A stretch of 64,000 nt of DNA, from the NCBI GenBank assembly GCA_965249775.1, contig OZ252253.1, forward strand, positions 3,596,001-3,660,000. The letters run 5' to 3'. The notes under the pieces were generated by a model. It worked only from the letters and a program-made list of their open reading frames with translations. It ran no database searches and was not told where the DNA came from. This stretch comes from UBA822 sp965249775 (GTDB taxonomy: Bacteria > Gemmatimonadota > Gemmatimonadetes > Longimicrobiales > Gaopeijiaceae). The position numbers were made by a program, and so were the translations under genes. Numbering within the stretch: the stretch's first letter is position 1; every line of letters begins with the position of its first letter. Positions 9,079 to 17,213 of the stretch are shown here, piece after piece.

Positions 9079-9130
9079 AGTCGCCCCGGCCGGATTGAGC
9101 TCCGGGGGCCTTCGGCCCCCTCGTTATATC
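9079..9130 (-). repeat. Orphan end fragment of the tRNA-tail repeat family
   Basis: Read on the minus strand this contains ACGAGG, a GGGGGCC-GAAG-type hairpin, then GAGCTCAATCCGGCCGGG and GACTAG. The same order (CGAGCGAGGA, GCCGAAGGC hairpin, CCGCAGCTCAATCC, tRNA-like tail, GACTAG) ends the repeat next to tRNA-Pro(GGG). No tRNA gene adjoins it in this window, so it is a relic or a detached copy. The hairpin itself could also act as a terminator. Confidence 0.55.
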
Positions 9131-9169
9131 CTGATGAGTCAGCCGGTCTGCCGCGATAGAAAGCCCTCT

Positions 9170-9421
9170 CTACTTGTCCGTCGAAAAGAGCAGCGCTATT
9201 CCAATAAAGCCAAGCACGGATGCGACGACGTCACGGACCGTCCCTCCAAACGGCGCTTCGAGCAGTATCGCGGCGAGCACCATCAAACCGATGAACTGCT
9301 GCCCCCACAGGTGCCGCTTGTGCCCCGAGGTCGCAACCGCCGAGTGGCGTATTCGGAAGATCAGCAATGCGTTCCACACAATCAGAGCGCCTGTGGCAAC
9401 ACCCAAGAAGACGAGAGCCAC
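9170..9421 (-). CDS. Small three-helix membrane protein
   Basis: 83 residues, almost entirely hydrophobic in three blocks: VALVFLGVATGALIVWNALL, FIGLMVLAAILLEA and VVASVLGFIGIALLF. A GTG at 9421 is preferred over a GTG four codons upstream because GGAGG lies about 6 bases before it. No family recognised. It belongs to a leftward set of small genes from 10612 to 9170. Confidence 0.5.
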   Translation of the reverse strand: MALVFLGVATGALIVWNALLIFRIRHSAVATSGHKRHLWGQQFIGLMVLAAILLEAPFGGTVRDVVASVLGFIGIALLFSTDK

Positions 9422-9482
9422 TCTTACCTCCACAGTGAGACTAGAAGATACAATTTACGAATTCTCCGAGGGCGATCGTTCC

Positions 9483-9801
9483 TTAGAGCCCGGGAGGGCT
9501 CGCGGGAATCGCAACCAGCCAATCCGTGTCGTCGTGGAACCGGGCCGCTGAGATGGTATCCTGGCTGTAGATAGGGGATTCACAGCGGTCGCTTTCAAAA
9601 AGCGCCAGTGAGTCGGAAAAGAGAGTGGTTCTTCCGAGCCGTGCCTCTGCCTCCGGTGGGGACAACGCCGTAATCCCGGGCTGTTCGTACGGCGAGGCCG
9701 ATCAAAGTGCACGCCCAGAGAATGAGGGCGCGCCGTCGATTCCGCTCTGTTCCGGTCATTTCCAATCGATCCCAGACTCGATGACCTAGTCGGTGTAGCA
9801 C
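9483..9801 (-). pseudogene. Possible frameshifted small membrane protein
   Basis: A GTG at 9801 lies directly after the stop of the upstream gene and encodes RRRALILWACTLIGLAVRTA, a membrane segment, after which the frame turns to unlikely sequence. The overlapping frame shifted by one base near 9690 reads YEQPGITALSPPEAEARLGR through to a stop at 9483. A one-base indel near 9685-9700 would join them into a protein of about 105 residues. No homologue is recognised, so this is tentative. Confidence 0.3.
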
Positions 9802-9802
9802 T

Positions 9803-10195
9803 TTAAGGTTGATCCTGGGTCAACCTCATCCGGTGTTTTCTGGGTGAGGGAAGCAGGAGATACCGCCCGAGTGCCACCGTGAACCGCACTGGCGAGACCC
9901 ACCGATAGCCCCGTACATGTTGCTCGACGGTCTCAAATTCTGATTGAGGACATCCGGGTGGGGCTGCAATCCAGATCTTGTCCAACGGGCATTGAAGGTG
10001 AAAGAGGTGCTCAGAGTATGTGAAGTCAGCCCAGATCTCGTCGGTCATTGGCCATGAAAACTTCGCCACGACCCGAAGGCCCGGAAGGCGTTCGAGGTGT
10101 GTCAGCAGGAGGGTAGCCAACGTGAGTGCGCGGGTGACCTCCAGCGCCCAGGGATACTCAGGAGTACCCTTCAGCCGTACGGTTTCAAGACCCAT
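9803..10195 (-). CDS. Hypothetical protein, 130 residues
   Basis: Begins MGLETVRLKGTPEYPWALEV, soluble, with mixed composition, a Trp-rich middle (WADFTYSEHLFHLQCP) and a basic C terminus. There is no signal peptide or recognised motif. Its position in a leftward run of small genes and its clean overlap-free boundaries support it as coding; function unknown. Confidence 0.4.
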   Translation of the reverse strand: MGLETVRLKGTPEYPWALEVTRALTLATLLLTHLERLPGLRVVAKFSWPMTDEIWADFTYSEHLFHLQCPLDKIWIAAPPGCPQSEFETVEQHVRGYRWVSPVRFTVALGRYLLLPSPRKHRMRLTQDQP

Positions 10196-10297
10196 GTCGA
10201 TGTGGCAAACGCCTTCGGTTTAACCTAGCGGGTCGTGTTGCTGATGCCTGCGCGGCAATCTCTGACGGCTTATTCGCATCGGCTTCCTCCGCCGGGA

Positions 10298-10612
10298 CTA
10301 TTTTTTTCGCAATCCTTTGACTTTGAGCAGATCTTCCATGCGCCAATACGCCAAGGTGTGTAGCGACGCCATCACCAAAAACAGCGCGACAAATGGCATC
10401 CAGCTCGCATACAAGAGCGCGGCGATCAGCGCTAACGGGGCAGCGAGTCCGGGCAAGCCACCCAGCACCACATTCACCCATAGCTTCATTCGGACCTCAA
10501 GATCACACGAAGAGCACCTAACCGCGCGGAACGATTCGAGCTTCCCCACGGCGGCGCGGGGGATCCCTCGATCCCCGCAGTTGGGGCATAGCATCATATC
10601 GTCCAACAGCAC
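10298..10612 (-). CDS. Zinc-ribbon membrane protein
   Basis: 104 residues. An N-terminal CPNC and CSSC pair spaced by 20 residues (CPNCGDRGIP ... AVRCSSCDLEV) forms a zinc ribbon, followed by two membrane helices (VNVVLGGLPGLAAPLALIAAL and ASWMPFVALFLVMASLHTLA) and a basic tail. Such proteins are usually small membrane proteins of unknown role. First of a leftward set of small genes. Confidence 0.55.
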   Translation of the reverse strand: MLLDDMMLCPNCGDRGIPRAAVGKLESFRAVRCSSCDLEVRMKLWVNVVLGGLPGLAAPLALIAALLYASWMPFVALFLVMASLHTLAYWRMEDLLKVKGLRKK

Positions 10613-10689
10613 ACCTCCTCTCTGTTACAACATGCCATAGGCTCGCAAAGAAAACACGATGATTGCAGCAAGAATGCGGCGGACGCTGA

Positions 10690-10739
10690 GCCAAGGCTTC
10701 CTTCAGCGCGTGGATCGCAGCAGGGGTGATTCTCTTCAT
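10690..10739 (-). pseudogene. Possible 5' fragment of a truncated gene beside IS630 copy 1
   Basis: A minus-strand ATG at 10739 encodes MKRITPAAIHALKEAL, a start resembling an uncharacterised defence-associated family that begins with a similar ITPxAIxALKEAL string. The similarity ends after 16 residues. It lies only 14 bases from the IS630 target duplication. Recognition is from memory of a short string and is weak. Confidence 0.2.
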
Positions 10740-10753
10740 GGATTCAACGGTAC

Positions 10754-11898
10754 TAGTGTAGTGTCGCTAAATTATCTTGCATGATATAAGGCTACGTGGT
10801 ATTGTATGACATGCCACTACCCATACGTGTTATGCCACTGCGCCGCGGGGACCGCGCGCGCCTCGAATCGCTGGTCCGATCCCGCACGACCCCCCAACGC
10901 GTGGTCGAGCGCGCCCGCATTGTGCTCGGGTCCGCTGCGGGGGACTCGGGCTCGACTATTTGTGGTGATGTCGGCGTCTCGCGCCCGACCGTCACACTCT
11001 GGTTGGATCGGTATGAGGCTGGCGGGCTTGCGGCCCTCCGGGCCGACCGCCCGCGGTCGGGACGCCCGAAACGTATTACCCTGGCCGAGGAAGAAGCCAT
11101 CGTGCACCGCACGACACAAACGACGCCGCCCACGGGCCGCGGCACCCATTGGAGTACGCGGCTGATGGCCGAAGTGACCGGCTTGCATCACTCCACGATT
11201 GCGCGCATCTGGAAGGCCCATGGGTTGCGCCCCCATCGGGTCCGGTCGTTCAAGTTGTCCACCGACCCCGCCTTCGTAGAAAAACTCCGGGATGTCGTCG
11301 GGTTGTACCTGCAGCCGCCTGAGCGGGCGATCGTCTTCTCCTTTGATGAGAAGAGCCAGATCCAGGCCCTGGATCGCACCCAGCCAGGCCTGCCGCTGAA
11401 GCGCGGGCGCGCCGGCACCTTCACCCACGATTACAAGCGCCATGGCACGACCACGCTATTTGCGGCCCTCGATGTGGCCACCGGCCACGTCATTCAGGAG
11501 TGCATGCCGAAGCATCGCCATCAGGAGTTTCTCAAGTTCATGAACACGGTCGTGCGCACGACGGCCAAGGATCTCGACATCCACGTCATCCTCGACAACT
11601 ACGCCACGCACAAACATCCCAAGGTGAAACAGTGGCTCCAACGTCATCGGCGAGTCCATTTCCATTTCACGCCCACCTCGGCCTCGTGGCTCAATCTTGT
11701 CGAACGCTTCTTCAGCGAACTCACCGAGCGACAACTGCGGCGGCTCGCCGTTACCAGCGTGGACGAGTTGATCCAAGCCATCACCGACTACATCGAGTGC
11801 CGCAACGAAAACCCCACACCTTTCACATGGACAGCCACCGTCCGCCAGATCCTCAAGAAGGTCAACAAAGCCAATGAGACTTTGGCGACACTACACTA
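10754..11898 (+). mobile_element. IS630-family insertion sequence, copy 1 (with TA duplications)
   Basis: The element proper is 10756-11896 (1,141 bp), bounded by inverted repeats GTGTAGTGTCGC(T/C)AAA and flanked by a TA duplication at 10754-10755 and 11897-11898. The reconstructed target is C-TA-G. An apparently identical copy lies at 41072-42212, indicating recent movement. The one transposase gene fills the element. Confidence 0.9.
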
Positions 11899-11899
11899 G
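10796..11899 (+). CDS. IS630-family transposase (copy 1)
   Basis: 367 residues: N-terminal helix-turn-helix region (about 20-95, including VSRPTVTLWLDRYEAGG), a linker, then a DDE domain with Asp 184 (FSFDEKSQIQ), Asp 267 (VILDNYATHKHP) and Glu 303 (SWLNLVERFFSELTERQLRR). Length is normal for the family. It starts at GTG 10796; ATG 10811 is an alternative. The stop codon TAG at 11897-11899 consists of the duplicated target TA plus the first flanking G. Confidence 0.9.
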   Translation: MVLYDMPLPIRVMPLRRGDRARLESLVRSRTTPQRVVERARIVLGSAAGDSGSTICGDVGVSRPTVTLWLDRYEAGGLAALRADRPRSGRPKRITLAEEEAIVHRTTQTTPPTGRGTHWSTRLMAEVTGLHHSTIARIWKAHGLRPHRVRSFKLSTDPAFVEKLRDVVGLYLQPPERAIVFSFDEKSQIQALDRTQPGLPLKRGRAGTFTHDYKRHGTTTLFAALDVATGHVIQECMPKHRHQEFLKFMNTVVRTTAKDLDIHVILDNYATHKHPKVKQWLQRHRRVHFHFTPTSASWLNLVERFFSELTERQLRRLAVTSVDELIQAITDYIECRNENPTPFTWTATVRQILKKVNKANETLATLH

Positions 11900-12146
11900 G
11901 TATGGGAGACAGCGGATGCGTCTAGAATGCCACGCTTGACCCATCACTGACCCAACGGAGATACACCTCAGTCCCTCTCTCGCTGCACCGGCTGGCAGAA
12001 CACACCTTTTATTGACATTTCCGACTGCGGGGAGAATCCACCCGGATGAAATTTTCACGGCCAACGTATTGGAGTGACGTATTGGACCTCCAAAACAAGG
12101 AAACTCCCCAGAGCATCCAAAGCCCTGAGCGAGTAGACCTTATCCC
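11900..12146. other. Intergenic stretch, no gene recognised
   Basis: About 250 bases between IS630 copy 1 and the tRNA-tail repeat. Open frames on both strands have no coding-like features. A TTGACA at about 12013-12018 could be a -35 box, but no convincing -10 follows. Confidence 0.3.
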
Positions 12147-12378
12147 TAGTCGGGACGGCCGGATTGAGCTGCGGTTGCCTTCGGCAATCCTCGCTCGTCT
12201 CGCGGAAATCATCAGGATCTATTCGAGGGCAGGGCTGACGCTCGGCTCGAACCTACGGTTCTGTGGTGCGACTTCGTCGCCCCACGCGTTCTCGCCCTTC
12301 GGGCGAGCCCGCGAATCCGGCCGTCCCGATTAGGCTTCAAACAAAGAGGCCCTTCAGCATTGCTGCCGAAGAGCCTAA
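12147..12378 (-). repeat. tRNA-tail repeat A, downstream of tRNA-Pro(GGG)
   Basis: On the minus strand, after the tRNA and a 42-base spacer, comes a perfect 25-nt inverted copy of the tRNA 3' end (12312-12336 versus 12372-12396). A structured body follows: hairpin GCTCGCCCGAAGGGCGAG, GGCGACGAAGTCGC, AGAACCGTAGGTTCGAGCC, GCGAGACGAGCGAGGA, hairpin TTGCCGAAGGCAA and CCGCAGCTCAATCC. It ends with a direct copy of the tRNA 3' end (12147-12165, one mismatch in 19). The same body follows two other tRNA genes at 27.4 and 27.9 kb. Confidence 0.75.
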
Positions 12379-12452
12379 TCGGGACGGCCGGATTCGAACC
12401 GGCGACCCCCTGAACCCCATTCAGGTGCGCTACCGAGCTGCGCCACGTCCCG
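12379..12452 (-). tRNA. tRNA-Pro(GGG)
   Basis: Full cloverleaf: acceptor CGGGACG/CGTCCCG, D-arm GCGCAGCTCGGTAGCGC, anticodon stem CCTGA/TCAGG with loop ATGGGGT giving GGG, T-arm CCGGTTCGAATCCGG and discriminator A. CCA is not encoded. It lies 35 bases downstream of the spermidine-synthase-like gene on the same strand and is followed by the tRNA-tail repeat. Confidence 0.95.
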
Positions 12453-12487
12453 TGAGGGAGGGAATATAGACGGAGCCCAGAACGCCC

Positions 12488-14554
12488 TCAACCGGGGAGG
12501 GGTGGTTCGGCACGATCGCCGGCGGGCTCGAGCAACGAGAAGCCGACGAGTCCCACGACCAACAACCAACCCAGCACATTGAAGCCCAACGTCATTGCCA
12601 CGATCGTTGCGCCCGCAGCTCCGATGATGCCGCCAAGGCCGTCGCAACCAATTGCCAACCCCTCACCGTGTCCTTCGACCGACCTGCAGGATTGAATCAC
12701 TGCGAGGAACGGTAGTCCTGTGGGCATACAGCAAATCGCTGTAAACGTGGTGATGAGTAAAGCGGCGGCGGGGATCCCCTCGACAACAGCGCTGATCTCT
12801 GCAATGGTGGGTCCCAGTACAGTGAGCACCATCACGCCGGCGGCTGCCAGGATCCCCGTTCGACGCCACATCACGGGCTGTGGGAACCTGCTTCCCAGGA
12901 GAAGCGCGCCCATGCCGGCACCCACCAGCACCGAAGCGAGCGCCAGGCCGATCGCCAAAGCGGGGCTGCCCACCGCGCTCTGGACTCGATAGACGACCAG
13001 CACCTGCAGCGCCATGGTAACCATACCAACCAGCGCGGCTGCACTGCCCCGGACTACGTTGCCGGGAGCCTTTCGTTCCGAGGTGAACACAGCAACGAGC
13101 GCCATTAGCGCCAGCCCCCCCGCAACCAACGCATACGCGAGATAGAAAAAACCTGCCTCGAACAAAAACGGGCGGTCGTCCGTTGCGGGCCGACCGTCGA
13201 AGCCAGTCCGGTCTAGAACGAGCTCCGCACCCAATTCGCTAGCAAGAAGACGTAGCCGGCCGAGCTCAGGTTCATCAAACGCTTCGTTGCGAGCCAGCAA
13301 TAGGTGGTTGAACGGATTGTCGGCATGCTGAGAAATCGGTAGCCGCAATTCAACGATACGATCGGAACGTCCGCCATTGGCTGTGAGCACCGAGAGACGG
13401 GTCCGCTCCGCAAGCAATGGTGAGTTCTGAATGACTGCGAGTATCCCAAGGGGTCGCAGGTGGTCCAGGTAAGTCTGCACTGCCTCGACGGTCAGCACTC
13501 GACCGTCGACATGGCTACGCCCTCGCCCGATGGCTGGCGAGGTCTGCAGCAGCGTGAGGTTGATGTGGTCCCAACGGTCACTCGAACCGGCCATGAAGCG
13601 CCTGGCCTCTGCCAGGTGAATGCGCACCCTTGGGTTGCTGAGTGCGCCGCCCGCCCACGCATCCAGTTCGCGGCCGAACTCGATCGTCTGAGGATTGACT
13701 TCGACCGCATCGATGCGTTGCGCGCCCGACTGTAGAGCCACCGCCATGTCGAATCCGGCACCCGCTCCCAACAGCAGTACTCTGTCGCGCCCACCGCCGC
13801 CCGTACCGCCGCCCGTACCGCTGAGCAACGCCAATCGCTTGAGGCGGGACAGATCCTCTACGTATGGATCGTCAAAATACGTGGATTCCCCATCCCACTG
13901 CACAGAGCGCGTGACGAACATCGCGTCGGTGAACACGTAGGCCACGGACTCCCGGTTCGTATGCACCAGATCCGTCCGGGCATAGGCGCTTGCATCATAG
14001 CGATGCTGACGCAATCGCTCTGTGTCTACGACATCGCGCAGGTGGGTCTGTGTCCCGATCTCCCCCAGGACATCCATCGGAAGCCACGGCACCACCATCG
14101 GACCGACCAGAACCAGGCCGAGCGCTGCACCGACAACCTCGCCGGCGTATAGCTGAGCACGCCCTCCGGGATTGGTCATTCGATGGAATGCGAGGGTTGA
14201 AGCGACGCCGAACAGGACGAACGGCAAGGCGAAGAGGCCACCGATCCAGGCCGCGTCATACCTCGAGATCAACCACCAGCTGATCGGCATCAACGTGGGC
14301 AGCAACACCAACACGACCGACAGGCGTAATCGACTGCCGTATCGCCTGGTCCAGAGTGCCCCTGCGCCTAACCCGAGCAGGCACACGGCCAGGGCCAGGT
14401 AGGTCAGGTCGAAGAAATAGAAGACGGAAGCGAGGCGCGTGATTGCGAGTTCCCACGCACCAAGCAAGATGGCGGCAGCCGCGAGAGCCAGCACCGTGAC
14501 GAGGTGATGGGGCCGTCCCATGGACGGATCTCGGCGCGGGATAAGAGACATCAT
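12488..14554 (-). CDS. Membrane-embedded spermidine-synthase-like methyltransferase-fold protein
   Basis: 688 residues with three parts: about five N-terminal membrane helices (from LVTVLALAAAAILLGAWELA), a central soluble Rossmann domain with a SAM/dcSAM-binding glycine loop (VLLLGAGAGFDMAVAL) and an acidic strand end (IDAVEVNP), and about six C-terminal helices. This resembles the fused membrane spermidine synthase-like family, where a polyamine or methyl transferase domain sits between transporter-like helices; the exact substrate is unknown. The start could be ATG 14554 or the ATG at 14521 (MGRPHHLV); neither has a strong ribosome binding site. Confidence 0.7.
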   Translation of the reverse strand: MMSLIPRRDPSMGRPHHLVTVLALAAAAILLGAWELAITRLASVFYFFDLTYLALAVCLLGLGAGALWTRRYGSRLRLSVVLVLLPTLMPISWWLISRYDAAWIGGLFALPFVLFGVASTLAFHRMTNPGGRAQLYAGEVVGAALGLVLVGPMVVPWLPMDVLGEIGTQTHLRDVVDTERLRQHRYDASAYARTDLVHTNRESVAYVFTDAMFVTRSVQWDGESTYFDDPYVEDLSRLKRLALLSGTGGGTGGGGRDRVLLLGAGAGFDMAVALQSGAQRIDAVEVNPQTIEFGRELDAWAGGALSNPRVRIHLAEARRFMAGSSDRWDHINLTLLQTSPAIGRGRSHVDGRVLTVEAVQTYLDHLRPLGILAVIQNSPLLAERTRLSVLTANGGRSDRIVELRLPISQHADNPFNHLLLARNEAFDEPELGRLRLLASELGAELVLDRTGFDGRPATDDRPFLFEAGFFYLAYALVAGGLALMALVAVFTSERKAPGNVVRGSAAALVGMVTMALQVLVVYRVQSAVGSPALAIGLALASVLVGAGMGALLLGSRFPQPVMWRRTGILAAAGVMVLTVLGPTIAEISAVVEGIPAAALLITTFTAICCMPTGLPFLAVIQSCRSVEGHGEGLAIGCDGLGGIIGAAGATIVAMTLGFNVLGWLLVVGLVGFSLLEPAGDRAEPPLPG

Positions 14555-14645
14555 CGGGATGCAACATGCTCTGGCCCTGGCCTAATGGCGAGTGTTCTAG
14601 CTAGGATGGGGGTCGGTTCGTTACCTGATCCTGCGGAGGGCTGGT

Positions 14646-15527
14646 ATGGGCGAGAGCAAGAGAACGGTCGATCTCGGTGAACCCACCGATCTCAGTGAAC
14701 CCACTATGAAGCGCCGGGACTTCCTGTCGGTTGGGGGGGCTACGATTGCGGCGACTACGTTCGGGGCAGGGGGTGGGGTCGGTCTCATGCCTGAGACGTT
14801 GCCGGATGAGGAACGTCCGCAAGCCCTCGCTGATGTGGAGGCGATGACGTTCGATGTGTTTGGGACGGTGGTCGATTGGCGGACTTCGATCATTCGGGAG
14901 GGGCAGGTTCTAGGGTTGGAGAAGGGGTTCGAGCTGGATTGGGCAGCCTTCGCGGACGCGTGGCGGCGCGGGTATGGGCCGGCGATGAATCGGGTTCGTA
15001 CGGGGGAGCTTCCCTGGTTGAAGATCGATCAGCTTCATCGGCTGATCCTCGATGATCTTCTTGTCGAGTTCGAGTTCCCTGCGATGACCGAAGCGGAGAT
15101 CGACGATCTGAATCGGGTTTGGCATCGGCTGATCCCCTGGCCGGATACGGTGCGAGGGCTCTGGCGGCTCAAGGCGAACTTCACTCTGGCTACGCTCTCG
15201 AACGGCAACGTGGCGCTGCTGACGAACATGGCCAAGAACGCGGGACTGCCTTGGGATGCCGTGCTGTCGGCGGAGCTGTCGGGGCACTACAAGCCGGATC
15301 CCGAGGTCTACATCAAGGCCGCGGATCTTTTGGGCCTTCCTCATGAGAAGGTCATGATGGTGGCTGCCCACAGGGGCGACTTGCGCGCGGCCCAGGCATT
15401 GGGCTTCAAGACGGCTTTTGTGCCGCGGCCGCTCGAGTACGGGCCTGACCGGAACATCGATACGACGCCGGATCCGCAGTTCGACGTCAACGCGACCGAC
15501 TTCATAGACCTGGCTGCAAAGCTTTAG
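14646..15527 (+). CDS. Exported haloacid dehalogenase type II-like protein
   Basis: 293 residues. ATG 14646 follows GGAGGG, placing a twin-arginine motif (MKRRDFLSVGGATIA) at residues 21-35, so Tat export is likely. The HAD core is complete: nucleophile Asp 70 in MTFDVFGTVVDW, LATLSNGN, Lys in HYKPDPEVY, and the acidic motif region AAHRGDLRAAQALGFKTAFV. L-2-haloacid dehalogenases hydrolyse C-halogen bonds; the usual motif III has an Asp-rich form (SSNxWD) and here reads AAHRGDL, so substrate assignment is open. Divergent from the preceding gene. Confidence 0.75.
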   Translation: MGESKRTVDLGEPTDLSEPTMKRRDFLSVGGATIAATTFGAGGGVGLMPETLPDEERPQALADVEAMTFDVFGTVVDWRTSIIREGQVLGLEKGFELDWAAFADAWRRGYGPAMNRVRTGELPWLKIDQLHRLILDDLLVEFEFPAMTEAEIDDLNRVWHRLIPWPDTVRGLWRLKANFTLATLSNGNVALLTNMAKNAGLPWDAVLSAELSGHYKPDPEVYIKAADLLGLPHEKVMMVAAHRGDLRAAQALGFKTAFVPRPLEYGPDRNIDTTPDPQFDVNATDFIDLAAKL

Positions 15528-15536
15528 GGGGCGCCT

Positions 15537-15905
15537 CTAGGGCGGGCCAGTCGGGCCCCCCTGTGCGCCGATTCCGGTGAGCGCTAGGCCCGCTGCCAAG
15601 AGGTAGCCGAATCCTATGCTCCGCCAAATGCTAGTGCGACGCACCTCGAACAGCCCAACATCTTCTGAGGCCACGCCCACGACGCCACTATCCGTGTAAC
15701 CAAGTATTGAGTCGTTCCGCATTGTCGGGTTCTCCAGGGTTACCCTCGCCCCACTCCTCGTAGTGGCGCGCACGGATGACGGCTGCTCGACGGGAATCAA
15801 CGTCTGGGGGCTCACAGCCGTAGGTCGCCAGGTTTGACATGCCGTTAGCAGCACCATGAGGAGTGCGGCCAGGACCCGCCGCGTGCGTGGGGTTCGCGTA
15901 CTCAT
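15537..15905 (-). CDS. Lipoprotein of unknown function
   Basis: 122 residues. N terminus RRVLAALLMVLLTAC is a lipoprotein signal with the lipobox Cys at 23. The mature part has a beta-rich stretch (RSGARVTLENPTM, DSILGYTDSGVVGVASEDVG) and a C-terminal hydrophobic segment (IGFGYLLAAGLALTGIGAQ) that may be membrane associated. Similar short proteins with a SIWRSIG-type end are common hypothetical genes in soil bacteria. Confidence 0.6.
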   Translation of the reverse strand: MSTRTPRTRRVLAALLMVLLTACQTWRPTAVSPQTLIPVEQPSSVRATTRSGARVTLENPTMRNDSILGYTDSGVVGVASEDVGLFEVRRTSIWRSIGFGYLLAAGLALTGIGAQGGPTGPP

Positions 15906-16081
15906 GCTGATCCTCCTGTCCAGGGGTGCTTACTACTCGCCACCGTCCTCGACAACAAGATGCCGCAGAGGGGGAGACTTCTTTATACGTCGGATGACGT
16001 AGCGATGGCCGTCAGATTACGTAGCGGGGTGACCCGTGAGGCAGACCTGTACCATGCATCGGTACACGTAGCAAGATGGTC

Positions 16082-16486
16082 TCACGCTGCGTCGTATTCG
16101 GCCTTGGTGACGTCCGTTTTGCTGAAGTCGTCGCCCTTGAAGAGCAGAGGCTCCCTCGAGGCCATCGCCATGCCGTAAGCTAGGCAGTCCCCGTAGTTGA
16201 GCACTGCGGGTGAGCCGACGCCCTTGCCGAAGCGCGAGTACGCGAGGCGGGCGAGCCTGGCTCCATCCTCCGTGAACGGGTCCGAATCGATGCCGAGGCG
16301 CTCCAAGAGCGCGTCAAGGGCGACCTCCCCTCCCGGGCCCTTCTTGGCCAGCATGACCGCGGCCGCTTCTACGAGCGAAGGGGTTCCGACGACGGCTCGC
16401 TCCGCACCCATTATCGCCTTGACGAGCTGGGGCGCTTCGGGCTCGCCGAGTAGAATCGCCAACAGAGCCGACGTGTCGATGACCAT
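16082..16486 (-). CDS. vapC: VapC-family PIN-domain toxin
   Basis: 134 residues, full PIN domain: MVIDTSALLAIL with Asp 4, an acidic residue near SLVEAAAVM (Glu about 39), and LNYGDCLAYGMA with the third metal-binding Asp near residue 99, followed by PLLFKGDDFSKTDV. These residues bind the metal used for RNA cleavage. The antitoxin gene lies 27 bases upstream on the same strand, the normal VapBC order. Confidence 0.85.
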   Translation of the reverse strand: MVIDTSALLAILLGEPEAPQLVKAIMGAERAVVGTPSLVEAAAVMLAKKGPGGEVALDALLERLGIDSDPFTEDGARLARLAYSRFGKGVGSPAVLNYGDCLAYGMAMASREPLLFKGDDFSKTDVTKAEYDAA

Positions 16487-16513
16487 CGCGGATCAGGGGC
16501 CTATCATAGACTT

Positions 16514-16768
16514 CTAACTAGGCAGTCCGCGCTCGTCATAGCCCACGATCTCTTCGGCGCAACGGAGGTCGCGGTTGGGCAGTGCGGCCACGAAGTCCTG
16601 GATCTCCGCGACCGCGCCTGTAAGCCCGGCAGGCTCTCCTTGCCTTTGAACGGAAGCGAGGCGCTCTCTCAGTGACACGGTGACGGCCTCGGTCAGAGTC
16701 TCGCCGGTGGCCTCCGCCAACTCCCGCGCCAAGCGGTGCGCTTCGGGATTCTTGATGTTGAGCGACAC
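16514..16768 (-). CDS. vapB: VapB-family antitoxin
   Basis: 84 residues: an N-terminal MSLNIKNPEAHRLARELAEATGETLTEAV-type DNA-binding region (residues 1-30) and an acidic toxin-binding tail ending CAEEIVGYDERGLPS. This is the typical rv0623/PSK-type transcription factor antitoxin paired with VapC. A candidate operator palindrome lies 68-93 bases upstream. Confidence 0.8.
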   Translation of the reverse strand: MSLNIKNPEAHRLARELAEATGETLTEAVTVSLRERLASVQRQGEPAGLTGAVAEIQDFVAALPNRDLRCAEEIVGYDERGLPS

Positions 16769-16835
16769 GCTTTCCCCCCTGCATATCGTGCACGATCGAC
16801 AGTGAGGCTACAAACGATCCCGTCGATGGTAGCAA

Positions 16836-16861
16836 GGTAGAAATATATACAGATGTCTACC
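16836..16861. promoter_or_regulatory. Candidate VapBC operator palindrome
   Basis: Inverted repeat GGTAGA - 14 bases - TCTACC around an AT-rich centre (AATATATACAGATG), upstream of vapB. TA antitoxins commonly bind such palindromes to autoregulate. The arms are short, so this is tentative. Confidence 0.35.
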
Positions 16862-16915
16862 CTTTGCAAGGGAGGCGGCGGGACTCAGCCGGTCTGGTCG
16901 TGCGACTGAATACCC

Positions 16916-17203
16916 TCACGCCGGCTCGTAGCGCTCGACGTTGATTTGATCGGCATGCTGACGGGCCTGGGCGAGCTCGTAGTTGGCCTGCAGGCGGATC
17001 CAAGTCTCCGCGTTGGACCATCCGGCCATTTCAAGCCTGATCGCCATTTCAGGCGATATGCCCGCTTGTCCGTTGAGCAACCGTGAGAGCGTGTGGCGGG
17101 CCACACCCAGATGCGCGGCCGCGGCGGTCACGCTCAACTCCAGTGGCTCAAGACACGTGTTCTTTATGGTACGCCCGGGATGGGGCGGGTTTTTCATAGC
17201 CAT
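16916..17203 (-). CDS. higA: HigA-family antitoxin (XRE)
   Basis: 95 residues with the HigA signature: NPPHPGRTIKNTCLEPLELS, then a helix-turn-helix (VTAAAAHLGVARHTLSRLLN, residues 25-44), GISPEMAIRLEMAGWSNAET and a helical C terminus. HigA represses its own operon and neutralises HigB. An intact higB is missing; only a decayed C-terminal end lies upstream, so this antitoxin is solitary. A tetranucleotide tract lies immediately upstream of its AAGGAG ribosome binding site. Confidence 0.8.
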   Translation of the reverse strand: MAMKNPPHPGRTIKNTCLEPLELSVTAAAAHLGVARHTLSRLLNGQAGISPEMAIRLEMAGWSNAETWIRLQANYELAQARQHADQINVERYEPA

Positions 17204-17213
17204 GGTGCAGCTC

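Noticed and set aside
9079..9130. Simple intrinsic terminator
   Set aside because: A hairpin is present but there is no T-run, and the flanking bases match the repeat family; kept as a repeat.
12046..12333. Small protein gene overlapping tRNA-tail repeat A
   Set aside because: The frame runs through structured repeat DNA and has no RBS or family.
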